Below, piece after piece: positions 1 through 10,393 of a stretch of DNA of 64,000 bases. Location of the stretch: contig NC_016472.1 of the NCBI RefSeq assembly GCF_000226095.1, forward strand, positions 248,001 through 312,000, given 5' to 3'. The stretch's first letter is position 1; each line of letters begins with the position of its first letter. The position numbers and the translations under genes were made by a program. A model generated the notes under the pieces. It ran no database searches. It was not told the origin of the DNA and was given only the letters and a program-made list of their open reading frames with translations. This DNA is from Thermothelomyces thermophilus ATCC 42464. Taxonomy: Eukaryota; Ascomycota; Sordariomycetes; Sordariales; Chaetomiaceae.

Positions 1-1123
1 TACTAAAATCGGATCCTTCGAAGGGCGACTACCTTGCCGCAGCTCATCAGCCGGCTCCTTGCTCTGTACCTACATACTCCGTACACCATGCTATCTAAGG
101 TAGGTATACCTACATCCGTAACGGGTTGCGTCCACCATTTTGTCCAGCGACTGATAGGCAGTGCGGATTAGTTTAGGTAGTGTGCGCATGTTGCTACAAA
201 CCAACCGGGGGAGGCGCAGAGTGCCCGGTCTCAGCCACCTGAGTGAGACGGGAAGGCGCAGGTTTTGGGTTTATTATCAATCAACCGTCGAAGCGGCAAC
301 TCAACATCGCGCAGCTAGTTAAGTTACCTTCTCTGGAACATCTGGAAATGGGGTTGCACTCGCCAGCTGGCACTGGGAGTTTTCGCAGTGCCCGACGGCC
401 ACCCCCAGCCGGTTCAGCACCCCCATCCCCGCTCCCGCTTATCGCGCTGGGATTGGCCGGCTGGGCGCTTACGCGCTGCCAAAAGCATCCCGCCCGTCGC
501 TCTCATTGGGCACCGTGCTGTGACCGACCTGCCGCCCGCAGCACTCAGGGCTGCTCGGAACGGCTGTTTGCCATGGGACTGAGCGGCAACGCAGGCGGGT
601 GAGCGGATTGAATCTGCGGGAGCTCGGCGAGGGGACGAAGGAAGCGGGCGCAAGAAAATGAGGTGCAGCTTCCCTTAAATCGCGGCCACCGTGTGCCGCT
701 CTCCCCGCCTCCTCTCATACCCCGTTCTCGCCGACGAACAAAGAAAAGCAGCCTGTCATCCGTACGAGGGGTTGCCGTCATCTCTTGCCGTCGCGACAAG
801 CAACGACAGCAGCCCGACGGACCCGGCCCATCATCCTCGCGAGGATTTCCCTCCCAGCTTATGTGAGCCGCTCCTTCCAGCGGCTTGCTTCCGGCACACC
901 ATCACGAAACACCCGATTCTGTTTTCCTGCGACCTCGATTGGCGCTTGCAATAGCCTGCAAGCTAAGCTCTGAGTGTGTCTGTGGGTGTGTGGGTGTGTG
1001 TGTGCGTGTGTGTGTGTTTGCGACAGTCGAATTTCGGCGGAGCGGTGGTAAGCACTGGTTTTCTGAAACAACACAAAAACGTGGTGGTCGGTCGAGAAAG
1101 GAGAAGAAGAAGAAGAAGAAGAA
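1..1123. promoter_or_regulatory. Upstream region and 5' leader of the membrane-protein gene
   Basis: No coding region is convincing here. The stretch contains a 14-bp perfect palindrome at 100-113 (gtaggtatacctac), a TG/GT-rich simple repeat at about 976-1018, and a GAA-rich purine tract at about 1103-1124 that runs directly into the start codon at 1124. Small open frames on both strands have no intron signals, domains or codon pattern and are taken as chance. The role as promoter and leader is inferred from position only. Confidence 0.45.
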
Positions 1124-2136
1124 ATGGCATTCACATACCGGATCCTCCGCCGCCCATGGAGGGCCAAGGCGCCCCTGTACTGGGGAATGGTCCCCGAACT
1201 AGCCGGCATCGTCCCGCTGCTGGTCCTCTTTGGCCTCCAGCAGCCCGACGGCTTCCGGTCGCTCTTCTGGCGCATCGGCTTTGAGAACAAGCAAAACTCG
1301 AACCCCAACATGATCCTCTACGCGTACGCCAACTACCAGCCGCTGCCCACGGTCCCTTTTGTCTGGTCGAAAACGTGAGTCTCTTGTGTTTGGAGTTCCC
1401 CCCTTCCCCCCCGACCGACCGCGGTCGCGTCCCTCGCCCGTTGCTAACACCCCCCCCGGCACACAGGTTGACAAACTACAATGTCGCCATCTCCATCCTC
1501 TCCCTCTTTATTCTCCTCGCCAAGATGATCGCCACCATCATGAAGGTCTTCTATCCGATCTTTGGCACCATCATCAGCCTCGTCCTGGTCGTCCTCTACA
1601 CCGTGAGCATCTACGGCCAGGCCGGCCCCGACTACGCCGACCCGAGATATCCCAGCCCGACTCCCTGGCACCTCCGCATCGGCTGCAGTTTGGCGGAGCC
1701 GTACGGGGCGGCCAAGACCTGCCGGATGGTCCAAGCAACGCTTGGCGTGACCGTCTATCTGCTGTAAGGAGGAGTGGCTCTTTTTTTTTTTTTCTCTTTT
1801 CGTTCCCTCACATCCCTCTCTCGCATCCTCCCCTCCCCTCTCCTCTCCTCATCCTAACGTGCAAGCGATGTCAGGACCGTCTACCTCTGCCAGCTTGGCT
1901 TCGCCATATGGGCGATGCTCCCCAACAAGGAGCTCGACATGTACGACTCGGACGCCGAGGACGACGACGACGACGGGCACCCGGCCAAGGCCAAGAACAA
2001 GGCCGCCGCCTCCGTGGTGCAGCTGCAGCCCGCGCCCGCGCCAGCGCCAGCACCCGCCGCTGATAAGACGCCCTTCACCCCGCGGACGCAGGCGTTCCAC
2101 GCGCTGGAGAGGAAGCTGCCGTTGCGCAACAGTTGA
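1124..2136 (+). CDS. Four-TM conserved fungal membrane protein (unknown function)
   Basis: The model is join(1124..1374, 1467..1763, 1875..2136), 269 residues. Both introns have GT donors (gtgagt, gtaagg), AG acceptors and CTAAC branch sites (ttgctaacac, tcctaacgtg), and the reading frame is kept across both junctions. About four hydrophobic spans are visible: residues 19-39, 88-105, 112-132 and 172-195. The C-terminal tail is cytosol-like: an acidic run (DAEDDDDD), then a Gln/Ala/Pro low-complexity stretch. A start is favoured at 1124 because it follows a purine-rich leader and gives an immediate basic N-terminus. It converges with the GH79 gene (555 bp between stops). I do not recognise a named family; any transport or organelle role would be a guess. 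Confidence 0.85.
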
Positions 2137-2691
2137 GCGTGCGGAGCGGCAAGACTCTCGCTGAGAGGAGAAGAAGGGGAAGATGATGATTAACAGTAGG
2201 GGAGGAGAAGGCGTGTGTCCTTCCGAGTGCAAAGGATTCTCTCCGAGCTGTGTGTGTGTGCTACGGGCCGCTGCTGCTCTGCAGGCTGGGCCGCTTAAGT
2301 CGTCCCCGAATGGTGGTGAGGAGGAGAAGGAGGAATGTTCCGATATGTCCAGTCTGCCGGATGGCTTTGTATTGTTCTTTTGACCCTCGACAGACGTGTG
2401 AGGTTTGTGCTTGGACACCAGCTAATGGTATAGCTGCTGCTGGTTGCTTTGATTTTTTTTTTTTTTTTTTTTCGTTCGGAGTTCAGGGGTCTGGCCACGG
2501 TTATGGATCAATGTTTTTTGGTTTCGAGTCACAGCGTAGTTGATACACCCAGGCATACATTTTTCCAGTCCACCACTATGTATTTCGTTTGGCCCTTCGT
2601 GCTACTGCATAATATTTTTTTCCCAATGTCAGCAGAGACGGGCCATGCCGCCTTCGTTACTCATGGAATGATCAACACCCCCCCTCCATCT
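2137..2691. other. Convergent intergenic region (3' UTRs)
   Basis: This lies between the stops of the membrane protein (+) and the GH79 gene (-). It contains a T-run at about 2453-2472 and otherwise nothing recognisable. It probably carries both 3' UTRs and polyadenylation sites. Confidence 0.5.
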
Positions 2692-4794
2692 TCACCTTCG
2701 CATTCTCCTTGCCCTTCCCTCTCCCTTCCCTTTACCCTTACTCTTTCCCTCCCCTTTTCCTTTCCCCGTCTTAGCATCCCCAATCTCCAGCAACGCGGCG
2801 CTCGAGTCCTCGACCGTCACCGTCACGACCCCGTCCTCCCCGACGACGACCCGCTCCGTCTCCGAGGTGTCCGTCACGTTGGGCAGGCGCACGGGCCGGC
2901 CGCCGTCCAGCTCGTGGTTGTAGCTCCACCCGTCCCAGGTGATGCCCGTGATGGCGTCGCTGCCGTTGGCGGCGAGCCGGCGCACGGGGATCGCGGCGCC
3001 CGGGGCGACGCCCTCGAGCCGGAAGGCGTACTCGACCGCGCCGCGCGGCGGCGGCGAGGGCAGCGGCGTCAGGCCGGCGCCGTCGACGGTCGTGTTGTAT
3101 GATCGGAGATTGAGTATCATCAGGCGGGAGAGGACCGCGCCGTCTGGGGAGTGAAGGTTAGCTGACATTTCGATTACTCTCTCTATCTTTCTCTCTCTCT
3201 CACACTCTCTTTCTCGTTTCTGCTTCTTCCAAGGTTTATTCACGATGGCCGACTGGCGGGGAGAAGGGGGGGAGGGAGGAAAGGAGGGAGAGGTGGGGGG
3301 GGGGGGAGGGTTGAAAGGGAAGTGCGGAACGTACTCTCAGTGTAGATTGCATATGCTGCTTCCGGCTGGAGCTCTGCGCCAGAGATCTGGGTAGACAGAA
3401 GAATCTCGCGGACGGTAGCGGGACGGGAGCCAAGGGCGGCGGCGACTGCGATCGAACCATAGTAGGGTGCTTTGGTGCCCAAGGTTGCTTTGTCGGTTTC
3501 GATGGGTTGCCAGGCGACGTACTGGGTTACGGCGGGCACAGTCTCAGTAAGGAGGATATGCAAAACGCTTAGAGGGAGAAAAGAGAAACCACACATACCC
3601 GGAAATTCGTGCCCATGTGCATGTGCACGCGCTTGAAGCCGACAGAGGCGGAGTAGAGGTTGAAGTCTACACCCCAGAGAGCAGCGCCGAATGTATTGGA
3701 GAGACCAGGACGACCTTGGTTATAGAGCGAGTTGGTCTCGCCAAAGACCAGGGGAGGGACCGGGTCGGAGGACTGCGAGAGGATCTTGTTGTACTCGGTA
3801 ATGTGAACATCGACCGCGCGTTTGGTCACGGCGTGATTCATCAATGTGCCCTGAAGGGTCACGCCCGGAGAGGTAGCGCCGCTGATGTAGCTTGGGGGAT
3901 GGCTCAGCAAGGGCTGCCGGGAAACAAGTGGTCCAGGAGACATACTTGTGGGTGGAAAATAGCTTGATGTCCTGGTCTCCGTCGAGGCCGGCTGCCCACG
4001 CTGCAGGCTCCTTTAGGTAGTTGTTGACTCCCGCAAAGGATGGCGCCATATAGCCATGGTTGCCCGACTCCAACGTCTCGGGACAATGCTCCTGCACAAG
4101 GGCCTTGATTTGCCTGGTGCCGTTGTGCCACTGGGAGACGTAGGTAGCCTCGCTCCAGTTGGCTGGCCTCACTGGCCCCTGAGCCGAGGTCGAGAACAAG
4201 TCCGGCTCGTTACCATATTCCCAGACGTACAGCTTTCCGTTGCCCAGGGCCTTGCAAGCCAAGGGCACTGTATCTAGCAATGCCTGCCATCCACTTGACC
4301 TATTCCCGCCCAGGCCGAGGTTGAAGCCGTGGGAAAACTTGACGTCCTTCCAGGTGTCGTAGGACTCGAAGTAGGAGGGTCCAATGATCACTGTGGTGGG
4401 ATAATCTACAGCCCGGCTCGGGTTAGTTGTGCCGTTCAGGGCGTAGGGTAGCGATTGGTTATAGAGCGCATAGTCCTGAGTGTTTCCGCCGACGCGTATG
4501 TACGGCTTGTGTCCCTGAAGTTGTCCGAGGTTATCCAGGAGGACATCCGAGAAGGTGTTTGGGTGCGTCTTGTTTCCTGGGAGGGTTGAGCAGACGGCCG
4601 GCAGAGACAGAGAGCCAGGTCGACAATGACGTACCTGCAAAGTCCGGAAAGCTCGCGAACTCGATGCTGTAGCTCACATAGCCGTCGAACACGTCGTTAC
4701 TCTCGGCCGAGCCGGGAACGGGATACTCAGGCGCAGCCAGCACCAGACCGGCAAGGGCGCACAGAAGGGCGACTTGCTTCATACTAGGAAACAT
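2692..4794 (-). CDS. Secreted glycoside hydrolase family 79 (beta-glucuronidase-like)
   Basis: The model is complement of 4794..4635, 4576..3946, 3890..3599, 3521..3335 and 3143..2692, 573 residues. All four introns (58, 55, 77, 191 nt) keep the frame. The N-terminus is a signal peptide (hydrophobic LLCALAGLVLA, then AAPEYP). The second in-frame Met (ATG at 4782) has the better start context and may be the true start. The retaining-hydrolase acid/base Glu lies in YGNEPD (about residue 177) and the nucleophile Glu in VFGETNS (about residue 315). The C-terminal beta domain follows (LSRLMILNLRSYN, then DGWSYNHE). Several N-glycosylation sequons are present. GH79 enzymes release glucuronic or 4-O-methyl-glucuronic acid from arabinogalactan and related glycans; an extracellular role is inferred. 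The last about 25 residues are a Lys/Gly/Glu low-complexity tail ending RRMRR, unusual for the family. Confidence 0.88.
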
Positions 4795-6225
4795 AGGTGT
4801 TAGATATAAAGGGAGAAGGAGAGCGAAAGGGAGACAGGAGGAGGGGAGGCGCTTAGGGGCCTCTCAAGGTGAGAAGCCATGGAGGACAAGGCGATTCATG
4901 AAATACGCAGTACACACTTATCCTTTTCCCACCTCACGCCGTCAGGTTGCCCCTCACCCCTCAGTTACCCTCATCCCCAGCGTCGCTGCATCGATCATCT
5001 CGCATCTCGCACCTCGCCGGCGCGGGTCCGAGCTGTTCCAGCAATCGGCCACGATTTCGGCCAAAAAGACGCAGGGTACAGCGGGGTAGCGGCTCACAGG
5101 GACTCTACAAACAGAGCAGCGGCTGACGCCGTGGAACGGAAATGCAGGGTTGGATTGTTGGATTGCCGTGCGGGCACGGTGAATGGCCGGCATGCAGGCT
5201 GAATTGATTGATCGGCATCATGAGCGAGCGTAACGGGAGTTGGAGTCCGAAACGCTGCTCGCTCGTGAGCTTAAGATTGCAACGAAGAAGCAGAAGGAAA
5301 GCCACCCGGGTACTGTGTAATCATGTGGCCCCCCCCCCCCTCCCGGTGTGAAATACATCGAGGACGAATTGAAGTCAGTCCAGGTTTCGTGTCTCGATCT
5401 GGAGTGGTTTCTTGTGCCACAAAATCATGAGTTCAAGAGTATCATGGACCTGGAGAGTGCGGGGAAACAGGGGAAGAGTGGTTTCCCATTCTGGAATTGA
5501 TGCGGGGTTCGGGAGACTCCGCTGCAAGTATTATGTACATACATCGCTTCGTAGGCGGATGAGGAAGGTCTCGACCTAGCCCGCCGCTGCAGGGAAACTG
5601 TGAGGCTTGAGTACGAGGGATTGTATGTGACAGGAACCCAGTGAATGAAACAAGAAGCAGGCCGGGCCTTACAGGAGCTCTGGTGAGAAACTCTAACAGC
5701 GGTTAAGTAAGCAAGGTACTACAGTAGGTACGATTGTTGTGCAGTTCCAGTCATTGGCAATTGCGATTGGCTACGCCGACGTCATCATCCGAGGACTCGG
5801 TCAAAACAGACCTCTGCACAGCAACAACCCGAGCTTCGTCTGGCAACATTAACGGGCTCTGGCAACAGAAGGCCAGCAGGAAACGCCGAAGGTGCGATCC
5901 AGGATAAGAACACGAGAGAAGGAACATTGTCACTACAACAGCACCCCGCACGAAAATTCCGCCGATCAGCAACAAGCAATCCGCCCAATCGCACAATTCG
6001 GTCGGTCGGTCGGTCGGTCAGTCGCATGCAGACGGGCAGCCTCGGCCCAAGTCGAATACACTCCCGGGCAGAGCTTGAGTTATTATCGTCTCTAAATCTC
6101 GGCACACCAACCTCTTGGCATCCGTTTCCTCGGGCCCTTCCTCGGGTCTCGACACCTGCGGAGCTGAGCTATTACTCTCCACAGTCTCCCGTACTTACAT
6201 AGGTAGATCACAGCCGTCGGTCGGC
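4795..6225. promoter_or_regulatory. Divergent promoter region between GH79 and SSADH genes
   Basis: This 1.4-kb stretch separates two divergent genes and should carry both promoters. Visible features are a poly-C run at about 5330-5341, a GGTC tetranucleotide repeat at about 5999-6019, and pyrimidine-rich stretches before the SSADH start. Open frames here lack intron signals and recognisable domains. No specific transcription-factor site can be called from sequence alone. Confidence 0.45.
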
Positions 6226-7986
6226 ATGTCCTTCCTTCAGAGGACGCTGTTTGCCACCCCACGGGCAGTAGCAGCGAGGCCTCAGTTCCGGAGATCAGCG
6301 CTGCCTGTCATCATCAAGCCGTCCCTCCGATGGGCATCTACCATGGCTCCCAAGGTAAGTTACCGGCACCCTTCCCCCTTGCACTGCGCCTCCGGGTATC
6401 CGGCGATTGACGCTGCGGCCAGCTCAGGGACCCTTCCCTCTTCAAACAAGACGTGTGCTACGTCAACGGCGAGTGGGTGAAGGCCAGGTCGGCCAAGACT
6501 TTTGAGGTCCACGGTGCGCCTCCCTTCTGCCAGTTCCCCCCCCCTCCCCTTTTTTTTTTCCCGGATAACTTAAAGCTCCGGGCTGCTCACTCCCAGTATA
6601 GACCCGGCCACCGGCCAACTCATCGGAACTTGCCCCGAGTTTGACGCCCAGGACACAGAAAAGGCCATTGCAGCGGCCGCGGCCGCGTTTGAGGAGTTCC
6701 GCCACAAGACGGGCCGCGAACGGTCCAAGCTGCTCCGGAAATGGTACGATCTCGTAGTCGAGAACGCCGACGACCTTGCGACGCTCATCAGCTGGGAGAA
6801 CGGCAAGCCGACGGCTGACGCCAAGGGCGAGGTGACGTACGCGGCCAACTTCTTCGAGTGGTTCAGCGAGGAGGCGCCGCGCATCTACGGTGACACGATT
6901 CCCTCGTCAGTACCGGGCAACCGCGTCTTTACCATCAAGGAGCCCGTCGGCGTCTGCGGGCTCATCACGCCGTGGAACTTCCCCGCCGCCATGATCACGC
7001 GCAAGGTCGGCCCCGCCCTGGCTGTGGGCTGCACCGTGGTGTGCAAGGCCCCCGGCGAGACGCCTTACACGCCCCTCGCCCTTGCCGAGCTCGCCCACCG
7101 CGCCGGTATCCCGAAGGGCGTGGTCAACGTCATCACCGCCCTCGGCAACACGCCCGAGGTGGGCGAGGTTCTGACGACCAACCCGACCGTCCGCAAGGTC
7201 TCCTTCACCGGCTCGACCCCGGTCGGCAAGCTGCTGATGAAGCAGTGCTCGGGCACGCTCAAGAAGCTCTCGCTCGAGCTGGGCGGCAACGCGCCCTTCA
7301 TCGTCTTTGACGACGCCGACGTCGACCAGGCCGTCGCGGGCGCCGTCGCCTCCAAGTTCCGCTCGTCGGGCCAGACGTGCGTGTGCGCCAACCGCATCTT
7401 TGTGCAGCGCGGCATCTACGACGAGTTCGCGACCAAGTTCGCCGCCAAGGTCGCCACCTTCTCGGTCGGCAACCCCTTCGACACCGGCGTCACCCACGGG
7501 CCATTGATACACTCCAGGGCCATCGACAAGGTCGAGCAGCACGTGCGGGACGCCCAGCAAAAGGGGGCCCGGGTCCTCCTCGGCGGGCACCGCCTGCCCG
7601 ACCTGGGCGCCAACTTCTACCAGCCGACCGTGCTCGTCGACATGACGACGGACATGGCCATGGCATCCGAGGAGACGTTCGGCCCCGTCGCCGGCCTCTT
7701 CCCCTTCGACACCGAGGAGGAAGTCGTGCGGATCGCCAACTCTACCCCCGTCGGGCTGGCGGGTTACTTTTTCTCGCGCGACCTGGAGCGCGTCCACCGC
7801 GTGGCCGAGCATCTCGAGGTGGGCATGGTGGGCGTCAATACCGGCTTGATCTCGGACCCGGCGGCGCCGTTCGGCGGGGTCAAGGAGAGCGGGTTCGGCC
7901 GGGAGGGTTCCATGTACGGGATTGGGGAGTATCAGGTCACCAAGATGGTCACGTACGGGGGGATGGGGAAGAAGCTGCAGAGCTGA
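6226..7986 (+). CDS. uga2: Succinate-semialdehyde dehydrogenase, NAD(P)+-dependent, mitochondrial form
   Basis: The model is join(6226..6354, 6423..6513, 6602..7986), 534 residues, with gtaagt..cag and gtgcgc..tag introns. Residues 1-40 are Arg/Ser/Ala-rich without acids, a typical mitochondrial presequence. The aldehyde dehydrogenase fold is complete: oxyanion Asn in TPWNFP (about 199), coenzyme loop FTGSTPVGK, general base Glu in LELGGN (about 299), catalytic Cys in GQTCVCANR (about 333) and a terminal PFGGVKESGFGREGS. The TCVCANR signature is characteristic of succinate-semialdehyde dehydrogenases, which oxidise succinic semialdehyde to succinate in the GABA shunt (yeast UGA2). A second in-frame ATG at 6343 in a strong context (ctaccATGGc) would give a 495-residue protein without presequence, close to the length of cytosolic fungal enzymes. 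Confidence 0.93.
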
Positions 7987-9141
7987 GGAGGTGGGCTGCC
8001 CTAAACGGCTTACGCGGAGAGCAAGATGCTCGATCGGTTAAGGATGATGATGATTTGACGGCTCACTCTTATCTTAGGCTGGAGGCTTAATGATGCCTTA
8101 TGCTTTCGCTGATCTATCTAGACATCTAGAATATATGTGGAGGTGCTGAAAATACATGTACCAAGTACAAGTCCATTTAGCACCGACCTTGAGTTTGGCT
8201 GGATGTATGCAGGTCATGAGGGGCGCGGCGTGGCTGCACTTTCTTCCTCACAGTCCGGGGTGCCTCAAGGGTATCCGATTGTACTGGAATGAAGCCGACT
8301 TTGTTTGCAAGCGTTTGTCTTCCCAAAATGCAGCGGCTCCACGGCTCGGCGGTGTCGCTTCCGGCATGCGGCAGGGCCGTGCTAGACGTTGGCGCGCTCC
8401 GCCTCGGCTACGGGCGCTTAGAGCACGCGAACAAAGCCCCGCCTATCCTTTGCGTGACTCCGCCGGTGGGGGGCGGCGGCGGTTGGCCGGCCTGAATCTG
8501 TCTAGGGACACACCCGATCGAAGATGGAGACGGGAGAGGATTCTCTCCGCGAGGGAGAAGAGTCAGCTGGGTCTTTTCTGCCTTTGGCCTCAGTACGCAG
8601 TGCATACGTCCGGATTTCAGCTGTTCCGTTGGGGGAGATATTAAGGAAATCTCCCGACTATACAGAGTATGTACGTAGATAAATATATATGCATATAAGG
8701 TATATGTGTGGTGCATATACGTTATATATACGGAGTAGTGAAGCTGCAGCTCCCCAAAATAGAGCCAGAAACACCCAAACTTGGACGAGCTCCCCCCCCC
8801 CCCCTGTAGCGCGGAATGATCGACCCAAGGGGACGTAAAGCCAAATGCCCGTCCTTGCAGTGCGCTCTGTGGGGCGTTTCAGCACAAGCGCGTCTGCCCA
8901 ACTCCACGGGGAGCGCTGTAACCGGCTAGGGTCGTCCCGAGGGGTTGGAAGCGAATTGATACGCCACCATCTCCGATCGCGCCCTCTAATAGAAATAGAT
9001 CGGCCACAGGATTTACGGGTTGTGGGACATCATCGCGGCACCTGAGTAACGCTACGCGTTTCCCAACTGCCCTTGAATCTCATAGGCGGCCCGACGCACA
9101 TGGACGAGGATGCATTGTTGCGGGTGGCTGCGAAAGCCGGT
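7987..9141. other. Intergenic region downstream of SSADH
   Basis: This includes the SSADH 3' UTR, an AT-rich tract with tata/atat motifs at about 8660-8740, and a poly-C run at about 8790-8805. A 162-codon plus-strand frame (8156-8644) has an arginine-rich, compositionally odd translation with no recognisable domain and is not accepted as a gene. Confidence 0.45.
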
Positions 9142-9207
9142 GTCTTGTTCCTAGGACGCGGTTGGTCCTGGGACGTCTTGTTCCTAGGTTACATTTGGTC
9201 CTAAGAT
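9142..9207. repeat. Tandem duplication, 33-bp period
   Basis: The motif gtcttgttcctagg occurs at 9142-9155 and again at 9175-9188. In both copies it is followed after a short divergent stretch by ttggtcct. The unit is therefore an imperfect 33-bp tandem duplication. Function is unknown. Confidence 0.75.
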
Positions 9208-9290
9208 TAACTAGTTGTCTTAGCATCCCTTGAAGCTATAGCGAGAATAGTGTAGAGAATCATGATAACAATTGCAACGCAACGTCTCTG

Positions 9291-9374
9291 TCCCGAACAG
9301 CGCGGGATGATTCTCAGCTCGGCGTCTCAAGACGGAGCAGCCCCATCCCGAGCAACGCGGGATAATTCTCGGCT
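9291..9374. repeat. Two direct repeats with a hairpin-like core, 55-bp period
   Basis: A roughly 30-bp unit starting tcccgaacagcgcggga (9291) recurs at 9346 as tcccgagcaacgcggga, each followed by t(g/a)attctc(a/g)gct. Each unit contains the inverted arms TCCCG/CGGGA around a 7-bp spacer. It could be a repeated protein-binding site or a remnant of a short repeat family. Confidence 0.7.
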
Positions 9375-10234
9375 TACCGGATCCTCAAACCCACATTTCG
9401 TGATGAGGACAGCTGAGTATGTGGCCTGTTGGGTGTGATTACCACCCGAGCGCCTAGAAGTGGAAAGTGACAGGAACAACGGAAGATGAGCGTCCAGGGG
9501 GGCGAGTCACTAACAAAGTAGAGGTCAAGACATGCATTGCGCGCTACCCGATCCATCGCGTCCCTGAAGGGAGTCTGTGACAACAGGACATGGGTGCCCT
9601 CGGGGAAGCGATTTGCAGCAGTCCTATCTCTGCTACCACCTGCAGATGGCTCGGCCGACAATTGTAAGTTGGTCGGATGGGCTTGCCGTTGACGGGCGTT
9701 GGCTCCAAGCCTTGCCCACGCACCTCGACCTTGAAGAAGAGGGTCGGCCCAGGCAGCGACCAGCGGTCGAATCAAACTGCATTGCTGCCTAGTGTACACA
9801 CCCGATGATGTGGACAATAAATCAGGCAAAAGGGAATGCTTAACGTGCAGTGTGATTACAGTAGCATGGGAACAATTAGCCTGGTTACCAACTGCCAAGT
9901 GGAAATAACTATGGCTGCATGCGAATACATGCATGTCCGCTTCTGCAGTTCGCCGATTTAGGGCCTGACGGCTGGGCGGCCTGTCCCAATCCGATATGGA
10001 ATTTATTATTCAGCTTGCGAGACTAGCTGGATTGTTACTCCGGTACGCCATGCCGTACTAGCTGGTGCGTAAGGGGGTTCGAAGAATTCCTTCGTTAAAG
10101 TCCTCGATGCCCTCGTTCTGCGCTGAAAAGCCCTCTCCACAACTAGGCATTCGTGGTGCTGTGCCTCCCGAGTTTCGCCCGAGTTCGGTTGTGGGGTAAA
10201 GGCTGCGGCAGTGACCAAGCCCGGAATTTGGTTT
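9375..10234. other. Intergenic region downstream of the kinase-like gene
   Basis: No convincing gene. A 186-codon minus-strand frame (9374-9934) without introns has a translation that matches no family I know. It is recorded as a possible but unsupported ORF. The rest should contain the kinase gene's 3' UTR. Confidence 0.4.
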
Positions 10235-10266
10235 TGGGGGGTGGGTGGGGGAGGGGAGCAGGGGGG
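10235..10266 (+). other. G-quadruplex-type motif
   Basis: The plus strand carries five closely spaced G-runs (6, 3, 5, 4 and 6 G) separated by 1-4 nt spacers, matching the standard G3+N1-7 quadruplex pattern. It lies about 130 bp beyond the kinase stop codon, on the strand opposite to its transcript, so the nascent transcript would be C-rich. Any effect on termination is inference. Confidence 0.6.
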
Positions 10267-10393
10267 CAGTGCAGGCCGCCGTTGACTCCCGGGCTGCCAG
10301 CACGGACGGACTTGGCGTTGGATCTGGTCTGTCGCCCGCCGACCTCCCCTCGTTTTGGCTTCATCACACTGCAGATTTCGGAAATGCGGTGAG

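Noticed and set aside
243-973. Overlapping open frames on both strands upstream of the membrane-protein gene
   Set aside because: They overlap one another in several frames, translate to Pro/Arg-rich low-complexity sequence, and have no splice signals or domains. GC-rich DNA gives such frames by chance.
6907-7812. 301-codon minus-strand frame across the SSADH gene
   Set aside because: It is a shadow of the GC-rich third-codon positions of the dehydrogenase; its Gly/Asp/Val-rich translation has no domain.
8156-8644. 162-codon plus-strand frame downstream of SSADH
   Set aside because: Arginine-rich, no recognisable motif, no intron signals, and in a region with AT- and C-runs.
9374-9934. 186-codon minus-strand frame
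   Set aside because: Long enough to note, but I see no family, no signal peptide and no splice structure, so a gene call is not supported.
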